A stretch of 64,000 bases of DNA from Paracoccaceae bacterium (GTDB lineage: Bacteria; Pseudomonadota; Alphaproteobacteria; Rhodobacterales; Rhodobacteraceae): NCBI GenBank assembly GCA_027492585.1, contig JAPUEK010000090.1:87763-151762 (forward strand), read 5' to 3'. Numbering within the stretch: position 1 is the stretch's first letter; every line of letters starts with the position of its first letter. Positions 8,073-18,022 of this stretch are shown one piece after another. A program made the position numbers and the translations under genes. Under the pieces are notes generated by a model that was not told the origin of the DNA, made no database searches, and saw only the letters and a program-made list of their open reading frames with translations.

Positions 8073-8754
8073 AGCCGAGCCAAAGGACGGTTCGCGCGTT
8101 GGCCTGCCCTTCAAGCCTGTAGAGGTTGGAGTGCTTTGCCAGATACTTCGACCAGTTTGCGGAACCAGTTGATTTTGCACTGATCCGCTTTTGCCCCATC
8201 AAGCTGCCAAGACGCTGCACGGCAACCCTCTTGGTCTCTCCTGCCGCCAGAATCGCATCTCTGATCTCCATATCCGTCTTTGACAGAGACCCAAGTGGCT
8301 TCGGAGCCGACTTCACCTTCGCGGCACTGGCCTCTTTCGCCATGTTCTCCAGAACAGGCGGAGGTTTGACCTTTCCGATCCGCTCGGCGCCAAAGCCATT
8401 GAGCCGCAGATGCGCGATCAGCGGCTCGAAGTCGGCATCATCTGACACGACGATGAAATGCGCCGCCTGATTGCGATAGGCCAGTTCCATGGCCGCGAGG
8501 ATCAGGTACATGTCGGCACGGTTCTTGCCCGCGGTCGTCGTGCAGTGAATGTGGAAATAGCATGTGTCGTTCGCCCAGCCAGGGTTCCGTGAAAAGTCCC
8601 CGAAAACCTGTCGGATAACAATTTCTCCCTTGCGCTCAGCAAATGCTTCCAACTGGGCCATCTGTGCAAACGGCACATTGTCGCCATCCACCAGCACCGC
8701 CACACGGCACGGGCTCGCGGGCAAGGACAACTCCCGGGGCGACAGATCGACCAT
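8044..8754 (-). CDS. NYN domain (LabA/DUF88 family) putative RNase
   Basis: A 236-residue protein. Residues 16 to about 125 form a NYN (PIN-like) nuclease domain with the expected acidic cluster: Asp23 and Asp25 (LVDGDNVPF), Asp81 (KNRADMYLI), Asp105, Asp106 and Asp108 (VSDDADFEPL). A linker rich in Lys and Pro follows. Residues about 160-225 resemble a LOTUS/OST-HTH RNA-binding module (IRDAILAAGETKRVAVQRLGSLM, STGSANWSKYLAKHSNLYRL). A metal-dependent RNase is likely; the target RNA is unknown. The last 29 bases overlap the TetR gene tail to tail. Confidence 0.88.
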   Translation of the reverse strand: MVDLSPRELSLPASPCRVAVLVDGDNVPFAQMAQLEAFAERKGEIVIRQVFGDFSRNPGWANDTCYFHIHCTTTAGKNRADMYLILAAMELAYRNQAAHFIVVSDDADFEPLIAHLRLNGFGAERIGKVKPPPVLENMAKEASAAKVKSAPKPLGSLSKTDMEIRDAILAAGETKRVAVQRLGSLMGQKRISAKSTGSANWSKYLAKHSNLYRLEGQANARTVLWLGSTPAPHTAP

Positions 8755-8826
8755 GGCGGTTCCTGAGCAGAGTCCTGCCCGATCTGCCGCAGAAATGCGG
8801 CCTCATTTTGGCGCGCCGCGCGCAAG

Positions 8827-8890
8827 CCCTTTCTTCTCTTCGGAAATATCCTGGGGGTGAGGCCGCAGGCCGAGGGGGCAAAGCCCCCTA
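8827..8890 (-). repeat. GGATATTT intergenic element, copy 2
   Basis: Minus-strand element: hairpin GGGGGC-TTT-GCCCCC overlapping the folC stop codon, a second GC-rich arm, then AGGATATTT (octamer 8844-8851) and a GAAGAGAAGAAAGG tail. It is at the 3' end of folC in the same orientation. Confidence 0.7.
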
Positions 8891-10156
8891 GCCGTTCTCC
8901 CGCAGCACCGATCCCGCAAGATAAAGCGAACCGCAGATCAGCACCCGAGCCTCCGGCGATCTGGCGGCGATCCCGGCCAGAGCCCCGGCGACGGAGGGGG
9001 CGGTCACCGCGTCCATCCCGGCGCTCAGGGCGGCGTCGCGGGTCATCTCCGCCGGCAGCGTATTCTTCTCGCCGGGGATCGAGACGGCATGAAGACGCGT
9101 CACCTGCCCGGCGAGCGGCTCCATATAGCCGCGGACATCCTTGGTGTTCAGCATCCCGCAGATGAGATGGGTCTCGCGCTCCGGCATCCGGGCGAGGGTT
9201 GCGGCAACGGCCGCCCCGCCGGCCGGATTGTGGCCGCCGTCGAGCCAGAGCTCCACCTGGGGCGCGAGTTCCACCAGGGGGCCGGTCCGCAGGCGCTGCA
9301 TCCGGGCGGGCCAGAAGGCGCGGGTGACGGCAGCCTCGCAGGCGGCCTCCCCCTTGCCGAGCGCGCGCAGCGCCGCAATCGCAGCCCCCGCATTCTGGAT
9401 CTGGAAGGGGCCGGGCAGATTCGGCAACGGCAGGTCCAGCAACCCGTTTTCATCCTGAAAGACGAGCCGTCCGCGCTCCTCCGCGACATGCCAGTGCTGG
9501 CCATAGGCCAGAACCGGCGCGCCGAGCCGCGCTGCCCGCGCCTCGATCACGGCAAGCCCTTCCGGCTCCTGCGGACCGACGATCACCGGCACGCCGCGCT
9601 TCAGGATGCCGGCCTTCTCTCCGGCGATCTCCGGCAGGGTCTCCCCCAGATATTGCTGGTGGTCGATGGAAACCGGGGTGATCACGGTCAGCGCCGGGCG
9701 CTCCACCACATTGGTCGCATCCAGCCTGCCGCCGAGACCGACCTCCAGCAGGGTATGGTCCGCCGGCACCCGCGCGAAGGCGAGGAAGGCCGCGCAGGTG
9801 GTGATCTCGAAAAAGGTGATCTCGTCCGGGCCGTTGGCCTCGACACATTCATCGAGCAGAGCGGTCAGCGCCGGCTCGGTGATCAGCTCCCCCGCCAGCC
9901 GGATGCGTTCGTGAAACCGTGCCAGATGCGGCGAGGTATAGGCATGGACAAGGCTTCCCCCGGCCTCCAGACCCGCGCGGATCATCGCCTGGGTGGAGCC
10001 CTTGCCATTGGTCCCGGCGATATGGATCACCGGCGGCAGACGCTTTTCGGGATGGCCGAGCGCAGCCAGCAGGCGATGCACGCGGTCAAGCGTCAGGTCG
10101 ATGACCTTGGGGTGCAAGGTCATCATCCGTTCCAGAACGAGGTCGGAGGAGGTCAC
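8888..10156 (-). CDS. folC: Dihydrofolate synthase / folylpolyglutamate synthase
   Basis: A 422-residue Mur-ligase-family enzyme that joins glutamate to dihydropteroate and extends the folate polyglutamate tail. The P-loop [11 protein letters not shown] is at residues 45-55, followed by [15 protein letters not shown], the DATNVVERP segment and the C-terminal LDGGHNPAG motif. Length is normal for bacterial FolC. The start is GTG and overlaps the accD stop (GTGA). The accD-folC pairing is common in proteobacteria. Confidence 0.96.
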   Translation of the reverse strand: MTSSDLVLERMMTLHPKVIDLTLDRVHRLLAALGHPEKRLPPVIHIAGTNGKGSTQAMIRAGLEAGGSLVHAYTSPHLARFHERIRLAGELITEPALTALLDECVEANGPDEITFFEITTCAAFLAFARVPADHTLLEVGLGGRLDATNVVERPALTVITPVSIDHQQYLGETLPEIAGEKAGILKRGVPVIVGPQEPEGLAVIEARAARLGAPVLAYGQHWHVAEERGRLVFQDENGLLDLPLPNLPGPFQIQNAGAAIAALRALGKGEAACEAAVTRAFWPARMQRLRTGPLVELAPQVELWLDGGHNPAGGAAVAATLARMPERETHLICGMLNTKDVRGYMEPLAGQVTRLHAVSIPGEKNTLPAEMTRDAALSAGMDAVTAPSVAGALAGIAARSPEARVLICGSLYLAGSVLRENG

Positions 10157-11064
10157 TCCCTAGCCTCGGCGGGCAGCGGCACGCCGGGGGCGGGCAGATC
10201 ACCCTTCACCGCCGGGCTTTGCCCCGTCAGCATCCGGACGATGGTGATCAGTTCCTCGCGCAGGTTCTTGCGATGCGTCACCCGGTCGAGCATCCCGTGG
10301 TCGAGCAGATATTCCGCCCGCTGGAAACCCTCGGGCAGCTTCTCGCGGATCGTCTGCTCGATCACCCGCGGCCCGGCAAAGCAGATCAGGGCATTGGGCT
10401 CGGCGATCTGCACATCCCCGAGCATCGCATAGGAGGCGGTAACCCCGCCCGTCGTCGGATGGGTCAGCACGACGACATAGGGCAGGTTGGCTTCCTTGAG
10501 CATCTGCACCGCGACCGTGGTGCGCGGCATCTGCATGAGGCTCAGGATGCCTTCCTGCATCCGCGCGCCCCCCGCGGCGGAAAAGAGGATCAGCGGCCGC
10601 TTCAGTTTCACCGCCCGTTCCGCCGCCGCGATGATCGCATTGCCGACAAACATGCCCATGGAACCGGCCATGAAGCTGAAATCCTGGCCCACGGCGACGA
10701 TCGGGGTGCGGCCCATCTCGCCCTCGGCCACCAGCATCGCCTCCTTCTCGCCGGTCGCCTTCTGGGCGGCCTTGAGACGGTCGGGATATTTCTTCTGGTC
10801 GCGGAAATGGAGCGGGTCCACCACCGGCTCCGGCACCTTCACCTCGACGAAGACGCCGCCGTCGAACAGGGCCGTGAAACGGTCCCGCGGGCTGATCGCC
10901 ATATGGTGATCGCAGGAGGTGCAGACGTTCAGGTTGGCCGCCAGTTCCCGGTGGAACAGCATGGTCCCGCATTCGGGGCATTTCGTCCAGAGGTTCTCCG
11001 GCACTTCACGGCGGGAGAAGAGCGAGTTGATCTTCGGGCGGACGTAGTTGGAAATCCAGTTCAT
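10153..11064 (-). CDS. accD: Acetyl-CoA carboxylase, carboxyltransferase beta subunit
   Basis: A 303-residue beta subunit that, with AccA, transfers CO2 from biotin to acetyl-CoA to make malonyl-CoA. The N-terminal zinc ribbon has Cys29, Cys32, Cys48 and Cys51 (KCPECG and CTSCDHHM). The carboxyltransferase fold follows, with [22 protein letters not shown] and [14 protein letters not shown] chose ATG 11064 ([10 protein letters not shown]), the conserved family start; sequence further upstream in frame is non-coding. Coupled to folC by overlap. Confidence 0.97.
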   Translation of the reverse strand: MNWISNYVRPKINSLFSRREVPENLWTKCPECGTMLFHRELAANLNVCTSCDHHMAISPRDRFTALFDGGVFVEVKVPEPVVDPLHFRDQKKYPDRLKAAQKATGEKEAMLVAEGEMGRTPIVAVGQDFSFMAGSMGMFVGNAIIAAAERAVKLKRPLILFSAAGGARMQEGILSLMQMPRTTVAVQMLKEANLPYVVVLTHPTTGGVTASYAMLGDVQIAEPNALICFAGPRVIEQTIREKLPEGFQRAEYLLDHGMLDRVTHRKNLREELITIVRMLTGQSPAVKGDLPAPGVPLPAEARE

Positions 11065-11204
11065 GCGGAGCCTTCCGGGGTCTCGGGCGGGGTCTCGGGC
11101 AATCCCGTCGTCAAGGATGGGCAGTCCTCCGTCAGATAGAGCCAGAGGGCCGGAATTGCAATCGCGCCGGGGGGTGCCATTTGGCGGATGCTGCGCCCCG
11201 GTCG

Positions 11205-11269
11205 GGCGCCGGAGGGGTTTTGCACCCCTCCGGACCTCCCCGCAGGATATTTGAGGCAAGATGAAAGGG
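11205..11269 (+). repeat. GGATATTT intergenic element, copy 3
   Basis: Plus-strand copy: hairpin GGAGGGG-TTTTGCA-CCCCTCC, then CGCAGGATATTTGAGG (octamer 11245-11252) and GCAAGATGAAAGGG. Unlike most copies it has no plus-strand gene upstream; it lies between the starts of accD and the end of recQ, both on the minus strand. Confidence 0.7.
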
Positions 11270-11332
11270 CAGGTCAGAGCATTGCCTCCCCGGGGCTGAG
11301 TACTGGTCGGGGAAGGCGGCTGCCCTGTCGGC

Positions 11333-13378
11333 TCAGCCGTCGAGCAGGGCTTCGAGAAAGGCCGCGCCAAAGCGGTCGAGCTTTGCAGGGCCGAGGTCGC
11401 CCACCCGGTCCAGCTCCGACAGGCTGGTCGGGCGGGCCTCGGCGATGCGGCGCAGGGTGTTCGACGACAGGCTGAGCGGTTTGCCGGTGCCATCGGCGCC
11501 GCGCATCAGTTGCACCTGAAGGTCTGAAAGCCGGTCAAAGATCTGACCCGCATCGCGCCCGGCCAGCTTGCGGCGGGCGGGGTGCTGCGGGGCGGCGGCG
11601 GTGCCGGTGATCACCTCCAGAAAGGCTGCGCCGTAGCTTTCCAGCTTTTTGGCACCGACCCCGGTGATGCCCATCATCTCGTCCGGGGTCTGCGGACGGC
11701 GCTCGGCCATCTCGATCAGGGTGCGGTCGGCGAAGACCACATAGGCCGGGACGCCCGCCGCCTCGGCCAAAGCGCGGCGCTTGGCCTTGAGCGCGGAGAG
11801 AAGGCTCGCATCCTCCTCCGCCACAAGGGTTTTCACCGCATAGCGCGGCGTGGCGCGGTCCACCGTGTCCCGGCGCAGCGTCACCGCCTCCTCGCCGCGC
11901 AGGATAGGGCGGGCGGCTTCGGTCATCCGCAGGGCGCCGTGGCGTTCGGGGTCGGGGCGGACCAGATCACGGCCCATCATCTGCCGGAAGACCGCCCCCC
12001 AAGCCGGTTTCGACAGATCCTTGCCGACGGCGAAGGTCGGCAGCTGGTCATGGCCGCGCTCGCGCACCTTTTCGGTCGCGGTGCCGGTCAGGATGTCGAT
12101 CAGATGGCCGGAGCCGAACCACTCCCCGGTCCGCAGGATCGCCGAAAGCGCTTTCCGCACCGCATCCGTGGCATCGAAGACCTGCACCGGGCGGTCGCAG
12201 AGGTCGCAGTTTCCGCAAGGCTCCGCCGCCTCGCTGAAATAGCCCAGAAGCACCTGGCGACGGCAGCGCATCGCCTCCGCCAGCCCGAGAAGCGCATTGA
12301 GCCGGCCATGGTCGGCGGCCTTGCGTTCGGGCGGGGCGATCCCCTCGTCGATCTGGCTGCGGCGCAGGCGGATGTCGTCGGGACCATAGAGCGTCAGCGT
12401 TTCCGCCGCCGCCCCGTCGCGGCCGGCACGGCCGATCTCCTGATAATAGCCCTCGATCGACTTCGGCAGATCGGCATGGGCGACCCAGCGGATATCCGGC
12501 TTGTCGATGCCCATCCCGAAGGCGACCGTCGCCACGACGATCAGGCCGTCTTCCTGCTGGAAGCGGATTTCCACCCGGCGCCGTTCCTCCGCCTCCATCC
12601 CGCCGTGGTAGAAGCAGGCGGAATGGCCGGCCTCGCGCAGGGCCTGGGCCAGCGTCTCGGTCTTGGCGCGGGTGCCGCAATAGGCGATGCCGGACTGGCC
12701 CTTGCGGGCGGCGGCGAAGGCGAGGATCTGGTCGCGCGGCTTGTCCTTCACCGCGAAGGCGAGGTGGATGTTCGGGCGGTCGAAGCCGCGCAGGAAGCTT
12801 GCCGGGGGAGTGCCGCCGAAAAGCCGGGTGACGATCTCGGCGCGGGTTTCCTCATCCGCCGTGGCGGTGAAGGCGGCGAGCGGCACATCGAGGCTGCGGC
12901 GCAACTCGCCGATCCGCAGATAATCGGGGCGGAAATCATGGCCCCACTGGCTGACGCAATGCGCCTCGTCCACGGCGATCAGCGTGCAGTTGATCCGGCG
13001 CAGCATCGGCAGGGTCGCCGCGGAGGCGAGCCGCTCCGGCGCCATGTAAAGAAGCTTCAGCCGGCCCTGATCGAGCGCGGCAAAGACCTCCTCCGTCTCC
13101 TCCCCGGTATTGCCGGAGGTGAGCGCCCCCGCCTCCACCCCCGCCGCACGCAGGGCTCGGACCTGATCCCGCATCAGCGCGATCAGGGGAGAGATGACCA
13201 CCGTTACCCCTTCGCGGCAGAGGGCGGGGAGCTGGAAACAGAGCGACTTGCCGCCCCCCGTCGGCATGATGGCCAGCGTGTTGCGGCCTGAAAGCACCGC
13301 TTCCACGATCTCCTCCTGCCCCGGACGAAAGCCGGGGAAGCCGAAAACGGAGGCAAGAAGGTCTTTCGGCAGGGCCAT
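11333..13378 (-). CDS. recQ: ATP-dependent DNA helicase RecQ
   Basis: A 681-residue superfamily 2 helicase acting in recombination and fork repair. Walker A is MPTGGGKS with Lys44. The DEAH box and aromatic-rich loop follow ([18 protein letters not shown]), then motif VI ([10 protein letters not shown]). The RecQ zinc-binding region has its four Cys (CRRQ...CGNCDLC). The C-terminus carries an HRDC domain (about residues 515-595) and a second HRDC-like repeat (about 610-681), making it longer than the 609-residue E. coli enzyme. Confidence 0.96.
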   Translation of the reverse strand: MALPKDLLASVFGFPGFRPGQEEIVEAVLSGRNTLAIMPTGGGKSLCFQLPALCREGVTVVISPLIALMRDQVRALRAAGVEAGALTSGNTGEETEEVFAALDQGRLKLLYMAPERLASAATLPMLRRINCTLIAVDEAHCVSQWGHDFRPDYLRIGELRRSLDVPLAAFTATADEETRAEIVTRLFGGTPPASFLRGFDRPNIHLAFAVKDKPRDQILAFAAARKGQSGIAYCGTRAKTETLAQALREAGHSACFYHGGMEAEERRRVEIRFQQEDGLIVVATVAFGMGIDKPDIRWVAHADLPKSIEGYYQEIGRAGRDGAAAETLTLYGPDDIRLRRSQIDEGIAPPERKAADHGRLNALLGLAEAMRCRRQVLLGYFSEAAEPCGNCDLCDRPVQVFDATDAVRKALSAILRTGEWFGSGHLIDILTGTATEKVRERGHDQLPTFAVGKDLSKPAWGAVFRQMMGRDLVRPDPERHGALRMTEAARPILRGEEAVTLRRDTVDRATPRYAVKTLVAEEDASLLSALKAKRRALAEAAGVPAYVVFADRTLIEMAERRPQTPDEMMGITGVGAKKLESYGAAFLEVITGTAAAPQHPARRKLAGRDAGQIFDRLSDLQVQLMRGADGTGKPLSLSSNTLRRIAEARPTSLSELDRVGDLGPAKLDRFGAAFLEALLDG

Positions 13379-13423
13379 GGGTCCGGGTTTCAGGAGCGGA
13401 AGGGAAGGGCGGGGCGGCGTCCC

Positions 13424-13705
13424 TCAGCCGTAGAGGTTGTTCATCACCACGATCCGCAGCGCATAGACGCCGACCAGCACCACGAGCGGCGCGAAGTCGA
13501 TGCCCGCCGTCACCGGCAGCACCCGGCGGACCTGGGCGAAGACCGGCTCCATCACCCGGTTCAGGCCGAGCCAGATCTGCTGGACGAGCGGCTGGCGCAG
13601 GTTCAGCACCTGGAAATTGATCAGCCAGCTCATGATCACATGGGCGAGCACCACCCATTTCACGATGTCGAGGATCAGCAACAGGATCTCAAGGAAAGGG
13701 GTCAT
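13424..13705 (-). CDS. YggT family membrane protein
   Basis: A 93-residue protein with two hydrophobic segments (LEILLLILDIVKWVVLAHVI and FAPLVVLVGVYALRIVVM) separated by the conserved YggT loop (NLRQPLVQQIWLGLNRVMEPVFAQVRRVLP). YggT proteins are inner-membrane proteins linked to osmotic tolerance and division-site biology; the mechanism is unsettled. I chose ATG 13705 as the family start. It lies 45 bases upstream of recQ on the same strand. Confidence 0.9.
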   Translation of the reverse strand: MTPFLEILLLILDIVKWVVLAHVIMSWLINFQVLNLRQPLVQQIWLGLNRVMEPVFAQVRRVLPVTAGIDFAPLVVLVGVYALRIVVMNNLYG

Positions 13706-13837
13706 GGGGGCTCCGGCCACTAGGTCTTGTGGCAGAGGTAACGCGGAGACCCCGAAAGGGCAAGGCGGCTTGCCGTGGCGTTCCGCTTGACGCGAGCGCA
13801 AAGCGGGCGTTGAAGACGGCAAAGACCGGAGGTTGCG

Positions 13838-14368
13838 ATGTATCCCTATATCCGCATGTTCAAGGAATTGTGGAAGTTCCGCAACGCGGCGCCACTGACC
13901 ATCCTTGAGCCGCATGTGAGTACGCACCGGGTCTGGCCGCAGGATATCGACCCGTGGCGGGAGCTGAACAACGGGCGGACGCTGACGCTGTTCGATCTGG
14001 GCCGCATCCCGATGGCGCGGCGGATGGGGTTTCACCGGGTGGCGCGCGAAAACCGCTGGGGGATCACCGTGGCGGGCAATTCCACCCGCTACCGCCGCCG
14101 GGTCACGCTCTTCACCAAGCTGACGCAGGTCAGCCGGGTGATCGGCTGGGATGCCCGCTTCGTCTATCTGGAGCAGAGCTTCTGGCGCGGGGAGGAATGT
14201 ACCTCCGCCATGCTGCTGCGGTCGGGCTTCATCTCCAAGGCCGGGCTGGTGGCGCCATCGGCGGTGCTGCGCGCCCTCGGCCAGCCGGAGGAGAGCCCGG
14301 AACTGCCGCAATGGGTGCGGGACTGGATCGCGGCCGATGCGGGACGGATCTGGCCGCCGGCGCGGTGA
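13838..14368 (+). CDS. Acyl-CoA thioesterase-like hotdog protein
   Basis: A 176-residue hotdog-fold protein of the 4-hydroxybenzoyl-CoA thioesterase/THEM6-like group. The signature HRVWPQDIDPWRELNNGRTLTLFDLGR holds the Asp and Asn that replace the usual Asp-x-x-Gly-His-hN pattern. WDARFVYLEQSF follows. The N-terminus (YIRMFKELWKFRN) could sit at the membrane. It is preceded by a good GGAGG site. Substrate unknown. Confidence 0.8.
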   Translation: MYPYIRMFKELWKFRNAAPLTILEPHVSTHRVWPQDIDPWRELNNGRTLTLFDLGRIPMARRMGFHRVARENRWGITVAGNSTRYRRRVTLFTKLTQVSRVIGWDARFVYLEQSFWRGEECTSAMLLRSGFISKAGLVAPSAVLRALGQPEESPELPQWVRDWIAADAGRIWPPAR

Positions 14369-14762
14369 GCTCGCGTCTTTGAAGTCCGGCCGGGCCGCTT
14401 CAGGACGTGTCGCCATGGTTTGTCCCTGTGCGCCGGGGCCGGCTCATTCTGGGATGCCGCGCCGGTGGACAGCGGGGATGCCTCCGGCGGGGATATTTGA
14501 GCACAGGGGATGGGCAGGTTCCGGAAGAGGTGATCGTGGCCCGAGATCCTGGGCGGGTTGCCCTGTTGCGCCGGGGCTGCTGGCGGACCTGTCAGGCTCC
14601 TTCCGCCCCGATCTGCACCATACCCCGGCCGAGCGGGCGGCGGAGGCATGACCCCGAACAAACCGATGGCAGGGTGGCGCAATGCGCGCCCATCAGCCTT
14701 TGCTTGCGCGGATGCGCGATTTCAGGCTTGATCGCGCCAAACAAAACCGCAGGGGGACGGGA
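14369..14762 (+). other. Intergenic stretch between thioesterase and MFS gene
   Basis: 394 bases with no convincing gene. It contains one GGATATTT element at 14481-14511. Short open frames here (for example 14407-14841 +) read as arginine/glycine-rich low-complexity products of GC-rich DNA. No tRNA or clear terminator is seen. Confidence 0.5.
14481..14511 (+). repeat. GGATATTT intergenic element, copy 4
   Basis: CCTCCGGCGGGGATATTTGA (octamer 14491-14498), then GCACAGGGGATGGG. It is about 110 bases downstream of the thioesterase stop, in the gene's orientation. Confidence 0.7.
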
Positions 14763-16130
14763 ATGGCAACGCCACGGCAGCGCATCTGGGGCTGGTACTT
14801 CTTCGACTGGGCCAGTCAGCCCTACAACACGCTTCTCCTGACCTTCATCTTCGGCCCCTATTTCGCCGAAGTCGCCCGCGGCTACTACATGGGCGCGGGG
14901 CTGGAGGAGGAGGCCGCAAAGGCCGCGGCGCAGGCCTATTGGGGCTGGGGGCTGGCGCTCGCCTCGGTGGTCATCGCGGTGCTGGCGCCGATTCTGGGGG
15001 CGATTGCAGACGGAACCGGGCGGCGGCTGATCTGGGTCTGGATCTTCTCCGCCTTCTATGTCGCCGGGTCCTGGATGCTCTGGTATGTTGCGCCGGGGGG
15101 GGAGCAGGACATGCTCTTCTGGGCGGTCGCCTGGTTCGGACTGGGCTTCATCGGGATGGAATTCGCCACGATCTTCACCAATGCGCTGATGCCCTCGTTG
15201 TCGGATCACGACGAATTGGGCGCCATCTCCGGCTCGGGCTTTGCCTTCGGCTATCTGGGCGGGCTGCTGGCGCTGATCCTGATGCTGCTTTTCCTCGCGG
15301 AAAACGCCACGACCGGGAAAACCCTTCTCGGCATCGACCCGATCCTCGGTCTCGATGTGGAGGCGCGGGAGGGAACGCGGGCCGTGGGGCCGTTCACCGC
15401 AATCTGGTATGTGGTCTTCATGATCCCCTTCTTCCTCTGGGTGAAGGAGCCGAAGACCGAAGCGCGGCCGCTGAACATCGGCGCGGCCATCGGCAGCCTG
15501 ATCGACCTCCTGAAGAGCCTGCGTTACCGCAAGAGCCTGTCGGCCTATCTCGCCTCCTCGCTCTTCTACCGCGACGCGCTCAACGCGCTTTACGGGTTCG
15601 GCGGGGTCTATGCCTCCGGGGTTCTCGGCTGGTCGATCATCCAGATCGGCACCTTCGGCATCCTCGGGGCGGTGACGGCCATGGTGGCAAGCTGGGTCGG
15701 TGGACGCGCCGACCGGCGCTATGGGCCGAAGCCGGTGATCGCCACCTCGATTCTCGTGCTGATGCTGGTCTGCCTGATCATCGTCGGCATGACGCGCGAA
15801 AGCGTCTGGGGCATCGCCATGGACCCGGCCTCCTCGGCACCGGATGTGCTCTTCTACATCTGCGGGGCGCTGATCGGCGCGGCGGGCGGCACGGTGCAGG
15901 CCGCCTCGCGCACGATGATGGTGCGGCACACCACACCCGAGCGCGCGACCGAGGCCTTCGGGCTTTTCGCGCTTTCCGGCAAGGTGGCGAGCTTTCTGTC
16001 GCCCGCGCTGATCGCCCTTGCCACCCATGCGAGCGGATCGCAGCGCATCGGCATTTCGCCGCTGATCGGGCTCTTTCTGATCGGCCTCATTCTGCTACTC
16101 TGGGTCAAACCAAGAGGCGAACAGGTATGA
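14763..16130 (+). CDS. UMF1 (Atg22-like) family MFS transporter
   Basis: A 455-residue MFS protein with about 12 hydrophobic helices. It begins with the UMF1/Vps22-like signature WGWYFFDWASQPYNTLLLTFIFGPYF. IADGTGRRLIWVW and GGRADRRYGPKP are the MFS loop 2-3 and 8-9 motifs. Yeast Atg22 exports amino acids; bacterial members have unknown substrates. ATG 14763 has GGGGGACGGGA just upstream. Its stop overlaps the mepA start (ATGA). Confidence 0.88.
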   Translation: MATPRQRIWGWYFFDWASQPYNTLLLTFIFGPYFAEVARGYYMGAGLEEEAAKAAAQAYWGWGLALASVVIAVLAPILGAIADGTGRRLIWVWIFSAFYVAGSWMLWYVAPGGEQDMLFWAVAWFGLGFIGMEFATIFTNALMPSLSDHDELGAISGSGFAFGYLGGLLALILMLLFLAENATTGKTLLGIDPILGLDVEAREGTRAVGPFTAIWYVVFMIPFFLWVKEPKTEARPLNIGAAIGSLIDLLKSLRYRKSLSAYLASSLFYRDALNALYGFGGVYASGVLGWSIIQIGTFGILGAVTAMVASWVGGRADRRYGPKPVIATSILVLMLVCLIIVGMTRESVWGIAMDPASSAPDVLFYICGALIGAAGGTVQAASRTMMVRHTTPERATEAFGLFALSGKVASFLSPALIALATHASGSQRIGISPLIGLFLIGLILLLWVKPRGEQV

Positions 16131-17020
16131 TCCGGAAACTGCTGCTCTGTCTGGCGCTGGCCGCGCCGCTTCCGGCCGGTGCGGAGGAGCTTGCCAACAA
16201 GCTCTTCGGCGCGGCCCAGATGCCATCGCAGCAGGACCCGATGGCGATCGGCAGCTATGCGCGCGGTTGTGGCGCGGGGCTGGTGGAACTGCCGGAAAGC
16301 GGGCCGACCTGGCAGGCCATGCGCCTGTCGCGGCACCGGAATTTCGGCCAGCCGGTGCTGGTGGAGTTTCTGGAGGATCTGAGCCGTCAGGCCAGGGAGA
16401 TCGGCTGGGCCGGGCTCTACATCGGCGACATGGGCCAGCCGCGCGGCGGGCCGATGACCTCCGGCCATGCCAGCCACCAGATCGGGCTTGATGCCGATAT
16501 CTGGATGCTGCCGCCCAAGCGGCTTGACCTGAGCGTGAAGGAACGCGAGGAGATTTCCTCCATCCCGGTCCGGTCGGCCGATCAGCGCTCCGTCACCGCC
16601 AACTGGACGAAACGCCACCGGGCGCTGCTGAAGGCGGCAGCTTCGGACCCGCGGGTGGACCGCATCTTCATCGCCGCGGCGGTGAAGATCGAGATGTGCA
16701 AGACCGCCACCCCCGCCGACAAGAAATGGCTTCAGAAGATCCGGCCCGAGGCGGGCCATGACACCCATATGCATGTGCGGCTGAAATGCCCCAAGGGCGC
16801 GCGGCTTTGCGAGACGCAGAAGCCCTCGGTCTCGGAGCTGTCCAAGGGCGGCGACGGCTGTGACGAGACGCTGAACTGGTGGGTGACGGATTACCTCAAC
16901 CCGCCGAAGCCGACCAAGAAACCGAAAGACGAAAAGCCTGTGAAGCGCAAGAAAGGCCCCCGCGAATTCACCATGGCCGATCTGCCCGCCCAATGCGCCG
17001 CCGTGCTTTCCTCGCGGTAA
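16127..17020 (+). CDS. mepA: Penicillin-insensitive murein endopeptidase
   Basis: A 297-residue periplasmic LAS metallopeptidase that cleaves DD- and LD-crosslinks in peptidoglycan. A Sec signal peptide is present (MIRKLLLCLALAAPLPAGA). MepA zinc-site motifs are visible: GHASHQIGLDADIWM and GHDTHMHVRL. Paired Cys occur at GARLCETQK and GGDGCDETL. The C-terminus is Lys/Pro-rich. It is coupled to the upstream MFS gene by ATGA. The downstream phytase-like gene starts inside its last 28 bases. Confidence 0.95.
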   Translation: MIRKLLLCLALAAPLPAGAEELANKLFGAAQMPSQQDPMAIGSYARGCGAGLVELPESGPTWQAMRLSRHRNFGQPVLVEFLEDLSRQAREIGWAGLYIGDMGQPRGGPMTSGHASHQIGLDADIWMLPPKRLDLSVKEREEISSIPVRSADQRSVTANWTKRHRALLKAAASDPRVDRIFIAAAVKIEMCKTATPADKKWLQKIRPEAGHDTHMHVRLKCPKGARLCETQKPSVSELSKGGDGCDETLNWWVTDYLNPPKPTKKPKDEKPVKRKKGPREFTMADLPAQCAAVLSSR

Positions 17021-17889
17021 GCCTCGGGGTCGTGCTGCTGGGCGGCCTGCAAGGCAGCGCCGCCCCGACCCCGCAGCCCGGCTTTCTTGGCAAACGTGTC
17101 TGGTCCATGCCGGACGATCCGCTCTTTGGCGGGTTTTCTGCCATTCATGTCTCGGCGGACGGCAAGACCTTTACCGCCCTTTCGGATCGCGGCGGCTACC
17201 TGACCGGGATCTTCACCCGCGACGAGAAAGGCCGGATCAAGGGGATTTCGGCCAGCAGGGTGGCGCTGCTGAAGGGTCTGGGTGAGGAACCGCTGGCCCA
17301 TGGCCGCAACGACAGCGAGGGCATGGCGGTCGCCGCCGATGGCACCACCTACATCTCCTTCGAAGGTGCGGCCCGCGTGCTGCGCTACCGGCGGCTCGAC
17401 GGGTCAGCCGAGAACCTGCCCGAACACCCGGATTTTGCCCGGATGCAGAGGAATTCCGCGCTCGAAACCCTCGCCATCGACCGGCAGGGCGTGCTTTACA
17501 CCATCCCCGAACGCTCCGGCGGGGAGCGCAAACCCTTCCCCGTCTACCGCTTCCGCAAGGGCGTGTGGGACAAGGAGCTGAGCATCTCCCGGTCCGGCGG
17601 CTTTCTGGTCGTCGATGCCGATGTCGGTCCTGACGGTCGGCTCTATGTGCTGGAGCGGCGGTTTCTCGGCCTTGCCGGCTTCGGCTCGCGGCTGCGGCGG
17701 TTCGAGATGGGCAAGACGCTTCACGCCGAGGAGGTGCTGATCGAGACGGCGAGCGGGCTCTACGACAATCTCGAAGGGCTGTCGGTCTGGCGGGACGGTG
17801 ACGGGCATCTGACCGCCACCATGATCTCGGACGACAATTTCAGCCCGCTGCTCGTCACCTCCATCGTGGAATACCGCCTGCCGGACTGA
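16993..17889 (+). CDS. Secreted phytase-like / esterase-like beta-propeller protein
   Basis: A 298-residue exported protein. The N-terminus MRRRAFLAVSLGVVLLGGLQ is a twin-Arg or Sec type signal. The mature part matches the esterase-like activity of phytase family: GGFSAIHVSADGKTFTALSDRGGY, GRNDSEGMAVAADG, ALETLAIDRQGVLYTIPE and DNLEGLSVWRDGDG form repeated propeller blades. The substrate is unknown; a phosphoester or calcium-binding role is possible. ATG 16993 overlaps mepA by 28 bases, and a start further upstream would lose the signal peptide. Confidence 0.85.
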   Translation: MRRRAFLAVSLGVVLLGGLQGSAAPTPQPGFLGKRVWSMPDDPLFGGFSAIHVSADGKTFTALSDRGGYLTGIFTRDEKGRIKGISASRVALLKGLGEEPLAHGRNDSEGMAVAADGTTYISFEGAARVLRYRRLDGSAENLPEHPDFARMQRNSALETLAIDRQGVLYTIPERSGGERKPFPVYRFRKGVWDKELSISRSGGFLVVDADVGPDGRLYVLERRFLGLAGFGSRLRRFEMGKTLHAEEVLIETASGLYDNLEGLSVWRDGDGHLTATMISDDNFSPLLVTSIVEYRLPD

Positions 17890-18022
17890 GCCGGGACGGA
17901 GCGGGACGGCCGGACGTTGACCTTGCGCGCCCCCGGCGGTAAATCCGCGTGTCCCAAAGGCGATCCCGCCTCGGGTCCCCATCCAACCAAGTCTCCGCGA
18001 CCTTGTAAAAAACGGAACCGAT

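Noticed and set aside
11582..13291. Long open frame of 569 codons on the plus strand inside recQ
   Set aside because: Antisense of the helicase domains of recQ; no recognisable protein features.
17890..18022. Possible preQ1 riboswitch before the queuosine precursor transporter
   Set aside because: There is an A run (TAAAAAACGG) close to the start, as in preQ1-I tails, but I find no matching P1 stem or CACC-type loop upstream.
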